From Diatrype stigma (lineage: Eukaryota; Ascomycota; Sordariomycetes; Xylariales; Diatrypaceae), in contig JAKJXP020000034.1 of assembly GCA_022225965.2 (NCBI GenBank), positions 124,001 through 188,000 of the forward strand: DNA of 64,000 nt. The letters run 5' to 3'. The position numbers were made by a program, and so were the translations under genes. This document shows positions 23,161-34,541 of this stretch, one piece after another. The notes beneath the pieces were generated by a model. That model was not told the DNA's origin and searched no databases. It saw only the letters and a program-made list of their open reading frames with translations. Numbering within the stretch: position 1 is the first letter of the stretch; the number at the start of each line of letters is the position of its first letter.

Positions 23161-25870
23161 ATGGACGTGTCGGAGGGTGACACCACGGCAGGGCCGCATG
23201 CATCGGCCCAAGAGCCAATACCTCCGGACGCCATGGCCGGCCGACCGCGACCGCCTCCCGCGAGACGTCGAGACAAGCCCCAGCTCAGTTGCAATGCCTG
23301 CCGCAAACGGAAGTGAGTATTTCTGCGTTTCCTTTATCAGCCAATGGTTCAATCCAATGATTCACTCCAATGTCTGCTGACTGATCTCAATGGATGGATA
23401 GGGTCCGGTGCGACCGCATGCACCCTTGCAACAACTGCTCAAGCAGGGGGCTTGGCTCGTCGTGTACCTACAGCACGACGACGTCCAGGCCGAGTGGACA
23501 GGCTCATGTGCAGGATCGAATCAATCAACTCGAGAACCTAGTCTTGAGCCTCATGCAGCAAAGTCCCGTGCATGCTGGTCCATCACCACCAGAGGATAGC
23601 CCACAGGCACAAGGCGCACTAGATAGGCTACCTGGTCAACACCGATCTCCACCGGACCAGACTTCAGGGCAGCAGCTCTCGGAGCAACCGAGGGCATCCA
23701 GGCCTAGGACACAGTGTGGGGTCTCTCCATCTCCATCTGACCATGGTAGTCTCAGCATCCGAGAATCGGGTGTGGCCTATGTCAGTAGCGCGCATTACGG
23801 CGCCATCCTGGATAGTATCGCGGAACTGAAGCAACATTTTGCTCAAGAGGACGAAGAGGACGACTCTGCGCCGGATCCCGTGCAGCCGGAAACCAAGTTT
23901 CCTGTACCTCACCTTCTATATAGTAACCGCCCTATGCCGGGAACCCGTGGATCCATCCTTGCGACTATACCACCTCGGCCCGTTGTAGATAGACTAGTTT
24001 CCTGTTGGTTCAACTCCCTAGATCTAGCTCCAGGTAAGCTTTCTAGTCAGCCGAGTTTCCCTTCACCTCAAAATTTGTTGGCTCTTTATGCAAACCTTGG
24101 TCCGGTATCCCCAGATGTACTCTTCGCGTGACTAACAGAAGGCTAGGCACGATACACAGCGGCAAGTTCCTTCGAGAGGTACGCATAAAGTACAACCCAC
24201 AATCCACGATCCATGATGTCGAAACATCAGCGACAAAGCCCTATATATTCTATAACAGCTCATTCATCCATTTCTCTACTGTATCAAGATTCTTTATCGA
24301 AGACGTACTGACGGTGGGCAACAGTATGAAAACTTCTGGAAGTCGCCCCAAGATGCACCAATCATATGGGTTGGCATGCTTCTTAGTATGATATGTGTTT
24401 CGACACAGTTTCGGAATGCCTTTCTTATCGCTGATTATACGCCGGGCCCGAGTGACTTCCCGGACGAACCATCGATAACCACTGATAGCCAGTTTTCAGT
24501 GGACACGTATCGAGAGAAGATCATACAGTGTTTGACCCTTGGTCATTATATAGAAGGCGGGCCGTACGTGCTGGAGACCATGGTACTCTATCTGTTAGCG
24601 GAAATGTTCTTTCTCAAAGATGTCGACACCGGCATATGGGTGCTATCGGGGAACATCGTCCAGGTTGCCTTACATATGGGGTATCACCGCGATGCCAAAA
24701 ACTTTCCCAGTATCTCACCCTTTGCGGGAGAGATGCGAAGGCGTGTCTGGGGAATGGTAACGATAATAGACTATAGCGCTTCGACTCAGATTGGCATGCC
24801 TAGGCTGGTCAGAGAAACGCAGTGCGATACGGAGCCACCTCGCAACCTTCTTGATTCAGACTTTGACGAGCATACGACCGAACTGCCCCCTTCTCGGCCA
24901 GAGACCGAAATGACGCCCTTGCTCTATGTCATGGCGAAGCTGAGGCTACTCCCGGTCGGAGTCAAGATCGCCGATATGGCCACATCGCCGCACCCACATT
25001 CATACGCCGAGGTTTTGGACCTGGACAAGCAGATCGACGAAGCCCGCAAGTCGCTACCGGCCCACCTGAAGTGGTCAAGCCTGGCAACCTCGCTCCACGT
25101 CCAACCCCAGGTAATCATGGAGAGGATCTATCTGGAGGTGTCCCTCCAGCGGCTCACGATCGATCTGCACCGAAAGTTTCTGGAGCCATCGCGCCTCCAT
25201 AGGCAATACGCCTACTCGCGGAAGACATGTCTCGCCGCCGCGATGCGGATCCTGGAGTTCCAGCACCTCGTCGACGAGGAGATCCGGGTGGATGGCCGTT
25301 TGTACCAGAGCCGCAAGAGGTTGTCCAGCGCCTACATCTACGACTTCCTGCTTGCCACTAGCATCCTGTGCTTCTACCTTCAGGCAAGAGTCGAGGCACA
25401 GAAGAAAGGGCACGCTAATGCTGGTGAGAGAGGCGACGAAACGATCTCGGTCGATGGTATCCAGCAGCTCTTGAGGAAATCCCAGGTCATCTGGGTTAGG
25501 TCAGCTGCTACCAACAAGGGGGCCCGGAAGGCCGCCGCAGCTCTCCGGTACATTCTTGGGGACGCCGGAGGTGAATCTAACCCTTTCAACTTTGATGCAC
25601 AATACTTCCCAGGTGAGTTTATGTCTGTGCAGGGCTTTTCGCAGTGCTGTGCCCAAAATTTTAGGTTTCAGGGTGAAGGAAGTAGGTGGTGTAGGAGCTA
25701 ACCCGCCGTCAGGATTCACGGATTGGATGCCAAGCGACGATTTCCCCAGCTTACGACTCGAGTCCATAAGTGAAAACCCGGCCTGGCAGCGATTTCAGAT
25801 GAACTTCAACAGCGATATTGAACAATGGCCCGCGATGGACAGCCTCGATCAGATAGACCCACCATTGTGA
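23161..25870 (+). CDS. Zn(II)2Cys6 transcription factor
   Basis: Five exons (23161-23312, 23402-24033, 24147-24178, 24325-25612, 25665-25870) give about 769 residues. The binuclear zinc cluster is CNACRKRKVRCDRMHPCNNC followed by SSRGLGSSC, split by intron 1. The spacing C-x2-C-x6-C-x5-C-x2-C-x8-C is canonical. A short coiled coil follows (VQDRINQLENLVLSLMQQ). The central region is the fungal-specific transcription factor domain: WVGMLLSMICVSTQFRN, the LETMVLYLLAEMFF helix, VQVALHMGYHRDAKNF and FAGEMRRRVWGMVTIIDYSA. The small 32-bp third exon restores GTIHSGKFLRE before YENFWKSP. It is probably a nuclear DNA-binding activator with a short C-terminal acidic tail. Its position about 640 bp upstream of an MFS permease on the same strand suggests it could control that transporter, but this is inference. 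Confidence 0.9.
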
Positions 25871-26511
25871 TTTTGGGGTTTCATCTGGTTTGGTTTAGGA
25901 ATCGTTGCTTCGAGGCAATAGGGGCAATCACAGCTGGAAATGGTCTCCGCAAAGGTGTCCTGAGTACGGGAGCATAATGACACACTGAACTAGGTGAATA
26001 GGGATAATAGTTATAGCTCAAGATAGTACGTTAGTCTTCCATTCTTCGTCGACACATAGCAGAGACCCCAGATTTCCCCAGAATTTCTCCACAATAAGGA
26101 AGCAACAGGATCACCAACCCATATCATTCAATGTCAAGCGAATACACAACACAGAAGATAATGAATTCTCGTAATGTACGTCTGTTTCTTTTGTATTGCG
26201 TGAGACGGGTACTTGAAGGGCGCTGGCTAGTTTGTTGGGTCAATCGAGTAGTGCCAAGGGGGTTAAGGGATTAAGGGGTTAAGGAGGAATCTCTCAAGCC
26301 ACGATCCCCGATCCGTTCTAGGGCGCCGTAATCGGCTTTCCGCTATTACCCGACGCTTGTAAACCAGAGTAAATTTTCTAAGGGCATGCTCATTGCGCCC
26401 AACTTTCCTTATTAGACAAGGAGAAGTTTCAAGTCAATTGGCATCTTTAGATGTGTTCGTACGCTCGGATTTGATGTAATAAAGACGCAAACCCCTGTTA
26501 GATCACGAAGA
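25871..26511. promoter_or_regulatory. Intergenic region upstream of the MFS permease gene
   Basis: It holds the 3' end of the transcription factor gene and the promoter of the permease. A TTAAGGGGTTAAGG-type direct repeat occurs near 26260-26285. No coding sequence is seen. Confidence 0.4.
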
Positions 26512-28422
26512 ATGATGCAACGTCCCACCGTATCTTCCACCGCGGCCGCGGTCCCCGGTTCGGCCCCGCCCGGCCCCGATACAATCCCAGACCACGGCGA
26601 AAAGGACGTGGCGATACGGATGGTCGGGTTAGAAAGCCATATTGTCGACCCCGCTGTAACAGCTCGTGCTGTGCGTAAGATCGACTGGTTCTTGATTCCC
26701 GCTATGACGGTTGGCTGTACGTTGCATTTCCTCGACATCGCCTGCCACAGCATTGCGCATCTTCGTTCGAGAGGAGCCGAGCCGAACTGAGCTGATAGCA
26801 AAGTGACCTACTACTTGCAACGGATCAGATGGTCTCGTCTACTATGACAAGGTGAGTACCTAGTCAAATCTTTCCCCAGGCAGCTCATGCAACAACCTCG
26901 AAGTTCATCTTCGTGGGTTGACTAATCTATGTACGCACCCATAACCAGGCTATTCTCGGATCCGCCGTCCTCTTCGGCATGACGGGCGACCTGCAGCTGA
27001 GCGTGTCGGACCCGCAACACCCAGGCACCGTCGATACGTCGCGGCTCAGCTGGGCTACGTCGCTCTTCTACTTTGGCATGCTCGCGGGCCTGTACCCGCT
27101 GTCGTTCGCGCAGCAGCGGCTGGGTGTCGGCCGCGTGCTCGGCGCCGTCGTGTGCGTCTGGGCCGTGACGTGCGCGGCAACGGCCGGCGCGACCTCCCAC
27201 CGCGGCCTATACGCGCAGCGCTTCGTGCTCGGTTTTGTCGAGAGCGCCATCCCCACCGGCTTCATGTGCATCGTGAGCGGCTACTACACGCAGGCCGAGC
27301 AGTCGCTGCGCCAGAGTTGGTGGTTCTCCGCCACGGGGCTCTGGACCATTGTCGGCGGCGCCCTCAACTACGGCTTCTCCCAGATTCGCGGCGGCACCCT
27401 ACGGCCCTGGCAGTACATATACGTGTTTGCGGGAGCTTTGACCTTTTTGTTCGGTCTGTGCTGCTTCGCTGTCCCGAGCTCGCCTGTCTCAGCCTGGTTC
27501 CTGTCCGAGGAGGAGAGGTTCGCTGCCGTCGAGCGCCTCCGCCGTGGCCAGACCGGCGTGCGCTGCTCCCAGTTCAAGCCCGCGCAGCTACGGGAGGCGG
27601 TCCTTGACGTCAAGATCTGGCTCATCGCCGTCATGATGGCGTCGGCGTACACAGTGAATGGGGCCGTGTCGGGGTTCGGCCCCTTGATCGTCTCCACCTT
27701 CGGCTGGAGCTCCCTCGATTCCATCCTCTTCCAGTTCCCACTGGGAGGTCTTTGCTTCATTGCCATCCTGCTCACCGGCTGGCTCGGTTCCCGAATCCCC
27801 GATATCCGGATCATTATGTTGATCATCTGCTGTCTCCCGGTGATTGTTGGCTGCGCTGTCATCTGGAAGAGCGAATGGACCTTTCATGCTGCTGCCCCTG
27901 TGGTTGGGTACACACTCACGGGTACCTTTGGTGGCGTTGTGAGTCTGATTATCACTATTGGTATGTCCAACGTCGCTGGGCATACGAAGAAGAGCTTCAC
28001 GTCGGCTACAATATTTGTTGCTTATTGCGTGGGTACGTATACCTCTTCCCTCCCTCTGCGTGAAGCGATATCTGGCATGGAACTCTGATGTCAAGACTAG
28101 GCAACATCATCGGTCCGCAGTTGATCAAGTCGCAGACGAAAGTTGATCATTACCCGGAACTCTGGCTCGGGCTCATCATCTGGTAAGACTTCCTATCTGC
28201 ACCCTTTATCTCATGATGAACATTCAATTCTAGCCTTGGCCACTGACCAAGTACCGCAGCTACTGCATCACTATTCTGTCCTCCGTCGCATTATTCCTCG
28301 TGCTACGCAGGGAGAATAAGAAAAGGGAGGCGACGGTGGTCGAAGACGAGACGGAAATGGCAAAGCTTGCCTTCTTGGACCTCACTGATAAAGAGAATTC
28401 GTACTTTAGATACGTAATGTGA
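26512..28422 (+). CDS. MFS permease, anion:cation symporter (allantoate permease-like) family
   Basis: Five exons (26512-26716, 26829-26851, 26949-28032, 28101-28182, 28260-28422) give about 518 residues. The tiny 23-bp second exon completes VGYGLVYYDK at the end of the first transmembrane helix, a signature of the ACS/Dal5-Tna1 branch of MFS carriers. Further marks are RLSWATSLFYFGMLAGLYPL, RFVLGFVESAIPTGFMCIVS, YYTQAEQSLRQSWWFSATG, WFLSEEERFAAVERLRR and a conserved NVAGHTKKSFTSATIFVAY. About 12 transmembrane helices are visible. Members take up small organic anions such as allantoate, nicotinate, pantothenate or vitamins at the plasma membrane; the substrate here cannot be told. The gene lies downstream of a Zn2Cys6 regulator on the same strand and converges on a rhodopsin-domain gene. 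Confidence 0.9.
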
Positions 28423-28525
28423 GATGTAGGCGCCAGGCGAAATCTGTCTTAGCTGAAACTCACGATATGGCCCGTAATAATCCAATTATACGACATCTAA
28501 TGATATTTTGGTGTGATTATCCCAG

Positions 28526-29796
28526 TCATGACCTCGCCAATGCCTCGGGTGGTCGCTGAGGTAAACCCGCCTCTTCGTCCAAAGAACGTCGATCATGGTT
28601 CGTAACGTACTTCCCAGTCGCTGTTCTCGCCTCGATCAACTGAATCTCCAAACTGTTGGAAGCTGGTCTTATCGAGTACCCGCCTCGCCGACTTTCGTCT
28701 AGCCTTCTGCTCCGCGCCTGTCTTGACTTCCGCCATGTCCTTCTCCTACTATCGAAGGACAGTTTATCGGAGATGTACCTCCTCGAATTGGAAATACGGA
28801 AATCAATGTTTTTTGCCAGTGGTCGGAGTGTTGCAATGCTACCAGCCATGATCCCAAGCCCCGGTTCGAGAACCGACCAGATAGCGACGCCACTTTCAAA
28901 ACTGGTTAGCTCGACGTCAATGTTCCCGGGCCCGATCAACTTACACAGTCTCGTAGAGGAAGTCAACAGATATCGCAAGGGTCTTGATGAACGGTATACG
29001 AATGATCAAGGCAGTACCAGCGCTAGGCGTGTCAGCTCATTCTATCCGAGACCTACACACAGTTGGAGCTACCTACATGATACCCATGCTAAGAAGGGCG
29101 GCGATGCCGAACTTTGTGCGTCGACTGATTTGAACGTTCCATAGCAGCACTATCGGGAACAGGCCCAGAACCCAGTCGCAAATAGCACTAATAACGCCAT
29201 GGATAATGGCTGAAAGGGGGACAATGGCGGGGTTCATGCAGGAACCCTCGGCCCCCACGATTTGCTTCCAGAAGTATGACGGAGGGAGACATTGAATGGC
29301 CATGGGAACGAAGAACCCGACCGATATTACCCATGTGATACCGATCACGATGTATATCGTCCACTTATGCCATCTCCGCATTGCTAGCCGGAGGAGGAAA
29401 ACGGCGATCGAAGTTCGGATGCACGCCGACATAGGGGCGTAGAGGACCTCGCACAGATACCATGCTCGAAGGGAAACCTGTGCGCCTTCGAGGGTGAGTT
29501 CACTCGTGTGCCTGCCTGTGCCGCCCACGGCGATGCTATGCAAGACGATAATGCCATACGCGGTGTAAAATAGCTACTCATGCATTAGGAAAGACTCAGA
29601 TCGGAGACTATGGTAAGCGTACCAGGGCTGCTAGCATCCAGTAGTCGTCTGGTGTCACCTTCTTGATCATGCATAGTTTGACATAGGCGCGTAGCAACAA
29701 CGTTATCCACGCCGCGAGTAGAAAGACCAGTTGGACGAGAAAGAGTTTGGTGCCTCCACTGTTGATATCGAACCCGATATTGCTGTCGGAAATCAT
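28526..29796 (-). CDS. Rhodopsin-domain integral membrane protein (PTH11-like)
   Basis: Four minus-strand exons (29623-29796, 29077-29573, 28945-29022, 28526-28901) give about 374 residues. It has the seven-helix fungal rhodopsin-domain architecture without a CFEM domain. Helix 1 is KLFLVQLVFLLAAWITLLLR, then KKVTPDDYWML, YTAYGIIVLHSIAVGGTGRH, LYAPMSACIRTSIAVFLLRL and WTIYIVIGITWVISVGFF. The CDWVLGLFPIVLLWNVQIS motif, IRIPFIKTL and FESGVAIWSVLEPGLGIMAG follow. The last motif is strongly conserved in this family. The C-terminal ~90 residues are basic and cytoplasmic. Members include plasma-membrane receptors such as PTH11-class proteins, but most have no known ligand. The 28945-29022 exon was placed by protein continuity across a GTAGGT donor. 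It ends 103 bp from the convergent MFS gene. Confidence 0.88.
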
Positions 29797-31116
29797 GGTC
29801 GCAGTCGGTCGAATGCGAAAAGCAATTGCTCCCCTCCTTCCAGCTTCAGCAAAGGTACAACTCCAAGAGATAGCTTGTATTGGCCCTCAAACCAGCTCCT
29901 GACCCGAATCGATCTGATCATCGAAGTCCATCGTACTTGAGGGCGACTGAGAAGTATAAGTAGCCATCTAGAAAGAGGGGGAGTGGTAAGCCACACCATC
30001 TATGTTTATTGATACAGTGGTAGATGAGGGGTGGTAAATCTCTTATTTACTTTCTTTTCATTTTCGCATAGCGTTACGTGTGTGATCGGGGTGATCGAAG
30101 CGCCTCACTCTGCGTTCTGCGTGTCATGTTGATCCGAAGGGTATCTCACCAGGGGTTGTGTCAGATCCGCGGCCTATCAGATCATAGGGGGCGTGGTACC
30201 GATGCAATGCCGGGCAACGGCCGACGGACCAGCACCCCACGATTCAAGACACCGAAGAGGAATGTGCCCAACGCAGGCTTCCCAGTACGTAGGTACTTGG
30301 CAAGGTAACCTTGTCTCTACTGGAACCATGCTCCAATCCTTCGTCACAGTAGATTCGGTAGAAAAAGGAGAGTTCCTCCCTTTGCCCTCTCTATTGAGTA
30401 ATAAACGCGCCTGGGGAACGGACGCGGAATCGTGGTATGATAAGATATAATGTAGTGCAAGGGAGGGGGGTTTCCTTGCTTCTGACGGGCTCTAAGTTTC
30501 TGATGTCGATCCTTCGTAACCTGTATACGCTCGATCCAATCGCCTCGTGACATCTTCCGCAATGTTGCAGCGAATGGGCCTCTCGCCACCCCCTGTGGCG
30601 TCAACAACGTCAATGGGTCGGGAATTATAGAGGAGTGTAGAAAAGCAGGGAGTTCACTGTCATAAGTGCGTATGACTCCCAAAGGTCCTAGGTAAAAGGA
30701 AAGAATGTATGCATCTCGCCGCGCGCACTAGATCTAAATTGGTCCCGCGCAGGGTGCAGCCGAGAAATTGCGTAGTAGCAACAAGCAATCATACTTTTAA
30801 CGTATACGTGTGGTAGTATCAGTCCCCTGGCGACAAGCCACTATGCATTTATCATCTGCAATGTAAAGACATACATGTCCACCAACCAGACCCGGAGAGT
30901 AATGGGTATTTATCTCGGTTCATGTTTCCAGATATTCGAGTCGCATCGGCTAGGTATGATTTATCGGGACTGTATATGCTCCAGATCCCAAGACACCCGA
31001 TAGGCCAGAAGTCATTCTGGGCCCCTGGGAGCCAAGTGCACATTTCGCTGCTGCTTGAGTAGTTATTATATACCCTAGTTCCTTCCCCGTGGGTTACCGT
31101 GTATACACATCCTAGA
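29797..31116. other. No gene recognised (1.3 kb)
   Basis: This is the upstream region of the rhodopsin-domain gene followed by gene-free sequence. Short frames occur on both strands without domains. Confidence 0.5.
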
Positions 31117-31785
31117 TTATAGGGGTAACCAGCATTTCCATATGATCCATCCAGTAAGACGGCCGGGTAGGGATATCGGAACCGGTATCTGCGACGAGAA
31201 GTTCGGCCCGCGGATCATTCGTGAAATCTTAGTCTGGGGGCCTTTATCCTCAAGCTGTGAGTCTTTAGACCCTTGTACGCGAACGATGCTGGCTCTGGTG
31301 CCGTCGCATCGAAATGTATCATGGAGCCTCCAAGACACTTCAAAGTACAACACCATGCTCCACAAGGCTAGGAAGGATAGGAGGTGCAGAATTTCGTTCA
31401 TATCTTCATTTCGCCTGACTGACATCCGTAGTCTGGTATGTAAATTTACCAAGAACGGCCATTCCAAGCATGGAACCGAGAAACTGATATTCCTGCTGCT
31501 ATCCCTGTTGAAACCATAGTCAACCAGAATCAGCCTGCTGTGTAAGGACCGAAACAAAACAAAAGTAATGGGTATTTGAACCACAATACAGATTAGCAAG
31601 AAATAAAGAAACATGAATGAAAGGGGAATGGGAGGGTTTCGCCAAAGCTTGGGTATCATAAACGTGGAAGTAAGGCTAACCAGCCAGCAAGCAATCCACC
31701 ACCAATTTCTGAGGAACCAACGTCGAACTCTAGGATTAGCTGGAAAAAGGGACAAATTCCTACTGGCTACGGAAGATTCCAGCAC
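31117..31785 (-). pseudogene. Possible remnant of a membrane-protein gene
   Basis: An open frame of 222 codons on the minus strand lacks an upstream ATG in frame; the first ATG of this frame lies about 40 codons in. It encodes three hydrophobic segments (WWWIACWLVSLTSTFMIP, SFMFLYFLLICIVVQIPITF and LLSFLALWSMVLYFEVSW) and a hydrophilic C-terminus. I recognise no family. An ATG at 31797-31799 is in a different frame and meets a stop after ten codons. It may be a 3' exon whose 5' part is lost, or belong with the decayed membrane-protein gene just upstream at 32.1-33.9 kb. Confidence 0.35.
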
Positions 31786-32110
31786 CTTTTAGACCGCATA
31801 ATAACGTAATTATATAATTACGAACTTACGTAGCTATAGGGGTTTTGCCCCTGGACAAAACACACTAAGCCTAAAATGGAACAGCTGCTGGAGAATAGGG
31901 GGGCCCGTCCCCTTATCCAGAAAATTCTACAACCTTCCACAGCCTTCCATAACTCCCTATAAGCCTAATACCTACAGCGGCCCATCCAGTATAAATACAG
32001 GTGCCTGCCGCCTACAGATAGCTGTAATATAGTGAATAAAATCACGGAAAATCGTACATACAGACTTGTCCATATACAGTATTCACAGTGAAATCCTTAT
32101 ACTCTTTTGC

Positions 32111-33873
32111 TTACCCTATACAGCTAGAATTCTTCCACTGCCTAGATCTTATACGAACGCCTTTTCGGAAACTATGATTCTGTCCCATAAACGTACCACT
32201 AAACTTTACAGCCCCGCCTTGAAGCCGTGTTCGAATCTCGGCTTCCAGCTCTGTATCGGTTAGTGAATAGGGATCTATGTTTGCTTCCACCAATTTGTTT
32301 CTGATGATTCCCCTAGCATAATAACACATCTCCAGCCTCTAGGGACCTCGGGATAGTGCAGTAAGGGCAGTCTGAAATGAGCTTTAAGCTACATCAGAAG
32401 AATTCCCCCAGTCCATGCTAAAAGGCATAAAGTGGCCGCGAGGACCTGTAGGAAGGAAAATCCCCATTGGAATCTCTGTGTCACTAGTTAGTCACAGGCT
32501 ATTTGGATCGAAAGATTAAAGCTTACCAAATCGCCATTCTCGTCTATATCTGGCTGACAGACTCCATTTTTGTGCAGATATGTGAGATTATACATGGTAA
32601 GAGAAGTCGACTCGAAATATAACGGAGCGTTGCTGATTATATCCCTTACGGGCGCATCGTTATCATATCTTGTAAAAGACGATGTTATATTGAGTGTTGG
32701 TGGTGCCATATGGATACCCATGAATTCAGAACTCCGATCAATATTCGATCCATATGTTGCAACATCTGAAATAACGATCAATGAAAAGTTGCAAAGACGC
32801 AGAGATGGAAAAGGGGATAGCTGGTACCAGCTGTAGTTTCTTATATTGATATACGTTATTTGGTAACTCACACTGAGAATCTTCGGAATGCGGGGACAAC
32901 CGCTGTCCATGAACCTCAAAGCAATTGGAAAATGGCATGGAACTACATTCTGTGAGAAGGGTCTGGTCTAGAGCTGGTAAGCCTTAGAATAAATACATGG
33001 GTGCATATGAATTACCTGAGCAGGTTGTATCCCCATGATAGGGAACTGGGTATTCATCCGTTCTGTTAACCCTGCTTCCATAGTGAATAATGAATGGCAC
33101 TGGACAGACATCAACATACTAAACCAAGTCATGAGCATAGTCTCTCATAAAGGCTCGATTATTTGGTGAATAACCTATCATAGACCCAGCTAGTGTTGGC
33201 CAGAGAAGAATGAATGGCATACTGCTGATGATGAACGTCATAGCACGCTTAGATTGAAGTGCACGTTGGGAATAAAAGTCTGGGGTTAATCGGAACAACG
33301 AGAAAACATTTGGCTCTTCCTCCAAGTATATGGTGAAGAATGTTGTATAATTCAAAGGTGTCGTGATCATACACGAAGCGATGTAGTTGCAGACTGATCT
33401 GTAAGAGATGAAGGCAAGTATCATCTGACCTAGCCGGCCTATCACCTAAGAAGACAGTAAATACGTTAGCATATATCCGGTTTCAGTCAGTATAGTCACT
33501 TATAACGCACAACATCCCATGCGATATCAACAATTTTCGCTTGGGTGAAGGTGAGGGAGCCGAACGACAAGGTAATTTGGAAAACCCCATCCAATGACCA
33601 CCAATTGTAACTACTTTCGAATGGACTAAAGGAGCCGTCTGGCTGACAACCGGATGACATGGGTTCTTTGTGTAGCCTATAATAGAGCAGACCCCATTGA
33701 AGCAAGATCGGTGATATAAGGCAATATAGCAACCCCCCGATCCAAGAGAGACATATGAGCCATAAGCCAGCTGTACGACAGCAAATTGAACGTATATCTT
33801 CCCATGCTTCCGTATGGCCATCGACCCAAATCTTTGAGATGGAATGGCGTAGGTTGGCTAATAAAGTCGACAT
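32111..33873 (-). pseudogene. Decayed fungal multi-TM protein gene
   Basis: The pieces of one gene lie in order on the minus strand but are broken. Exon 1 (33511-33873) encodes a start MSTLLANLRHSIS, two membrane helices and TFTQAKIVDIAWDV. It splices at GTGCGT to VIGRLGQMILAFISYR, matching a fungal family of uncharacterised multi-membrane proteins whose signature reads WDVVVGRGGQ. The frame then hits TAG at 33119-33121, although family-like sequence (FIIHYGSRV..DEYPVPY) continues beyond it. Later pieces (NYSWYQLSPFPSLRLCNFS; FQWGFSFLQVL; IDPYSLTDTELEAEIRTRL) carry a second TAG at 32389-32391, where the family usually has Trp. A frameshift lies between EVPRGW and the YYARGIIRN segment. A TGG-to-TAG change is compatible with RIP. 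The gene is probably non-functional. Confidence 0.65.
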
Positions 33874-34138
33874 TCTTCGAGTTCGTCTCCAAAGCTCAGT
33901 GTGCAAAGGATTCTAGGTGTAGTCGCGAAATAGATTGGATGCAAAGAAGCCTGGGCGGTAAAAGGTAAAGCTATACAAGAAAGAGCCAAAATGAAGGTGG
34001 GAAACAATAAAGGGGTGGAGGGGGCGTGGTATGTTGTTAGAAGAAACGATATAATGGGCCAAGAGTGGCAGTCGTATTACACTTTATAATTAAACAATTC
34101 ATGCGGTAGAAATCCTGATGCTATTACATCCTGCAAAC

Positions 34139-34206
34139 TATCGCATCACAAAAACGGAACCGTTATTGCTTTAGTGGCAATAACGCTATATATACTGACT
34201 GCGACA
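34139..34206 (-). repeat. 3' LTR of the 403-bp element
   Basis: A 68-bp copy matching 34474-34541 at 66 of 68 positions. It contains the hairpin CGTTATTGC / GCAATAACG with a 7-base loop. Confidence 0.9.
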
Positions 34207-34473
34207 CACCCCCCAGATTTTGGCCCTTCTTTGGCCAGGATCTGCAACTTTCGCAGTCCTTTTGTTGGGTGTTCGTCCCGAGCACTAGCAACTGGCTCTG
34301 GCAACTGGCTCTGGCTCTCGCTTTTTGGCTCTCTTTAGGGATCGAATCCATACCCTTGGGGTGGTCCTTCTTGCAGAGTTTCGTACAGGGAACGTGTTTA
34401 TACGAAAATAACGCATTAACCACTAAACGATGCGAGCATCTCTTGGCAGTCTAACGCAAACCGGGCGCATAAC

Positions 34474-34541
34474 TATCGCATCACAAAAACGGAACCGTTA
34501 TTGCTCTAGTGGCAATAACGCTATATATACTAACTGCGACA
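34474..34541 (-). repeat. 5' LTR of the 403-bp element
   Basis: A 68-bp LTR starting TGTCGCAG on the minus strand. It lies directly against RIP-mutated Copia sequence with the 5-bp flank ATTTT. Confidence 0.9.

Larger units (their letters stand above)
34139..34541 (-). mobile_element. 403-bp SMART/TRIM-type LTR retroelement
   Basis: Read on the minus strand this is a complete miniature LTR element. The 5' LTR is 34474-34541 and the 3' LTR 34139-34206, each 68 bp with two transition differences. LTRs begin TGTCGCA and end TGCGATA, a near-perfect terminal inverted repeat. The sequence next to the 5' LTR, GTTATGCGCCCGG, resembles the anticodon region of initiator tRNA-Met in complement, a half-tRNA primer site as in Drosophila copia. 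The polypurine tract CTGGGGGGTG abuts the 3' LTR. The 267-bp interior has no coding capacity. Flanks on the two sides differ: ATTTT at the 5' end, GTTTG at the 3' end. Confidence 0.85.

Noticed and set aside
34163..34423. A functional tRNA gene on the minus strand
   Set aside because: A- and B-box-like motifs are present, but the acceptor stem pairs at only about four positions and the T stem is imperfect. Kept only as a tRNA-like feature of the element.
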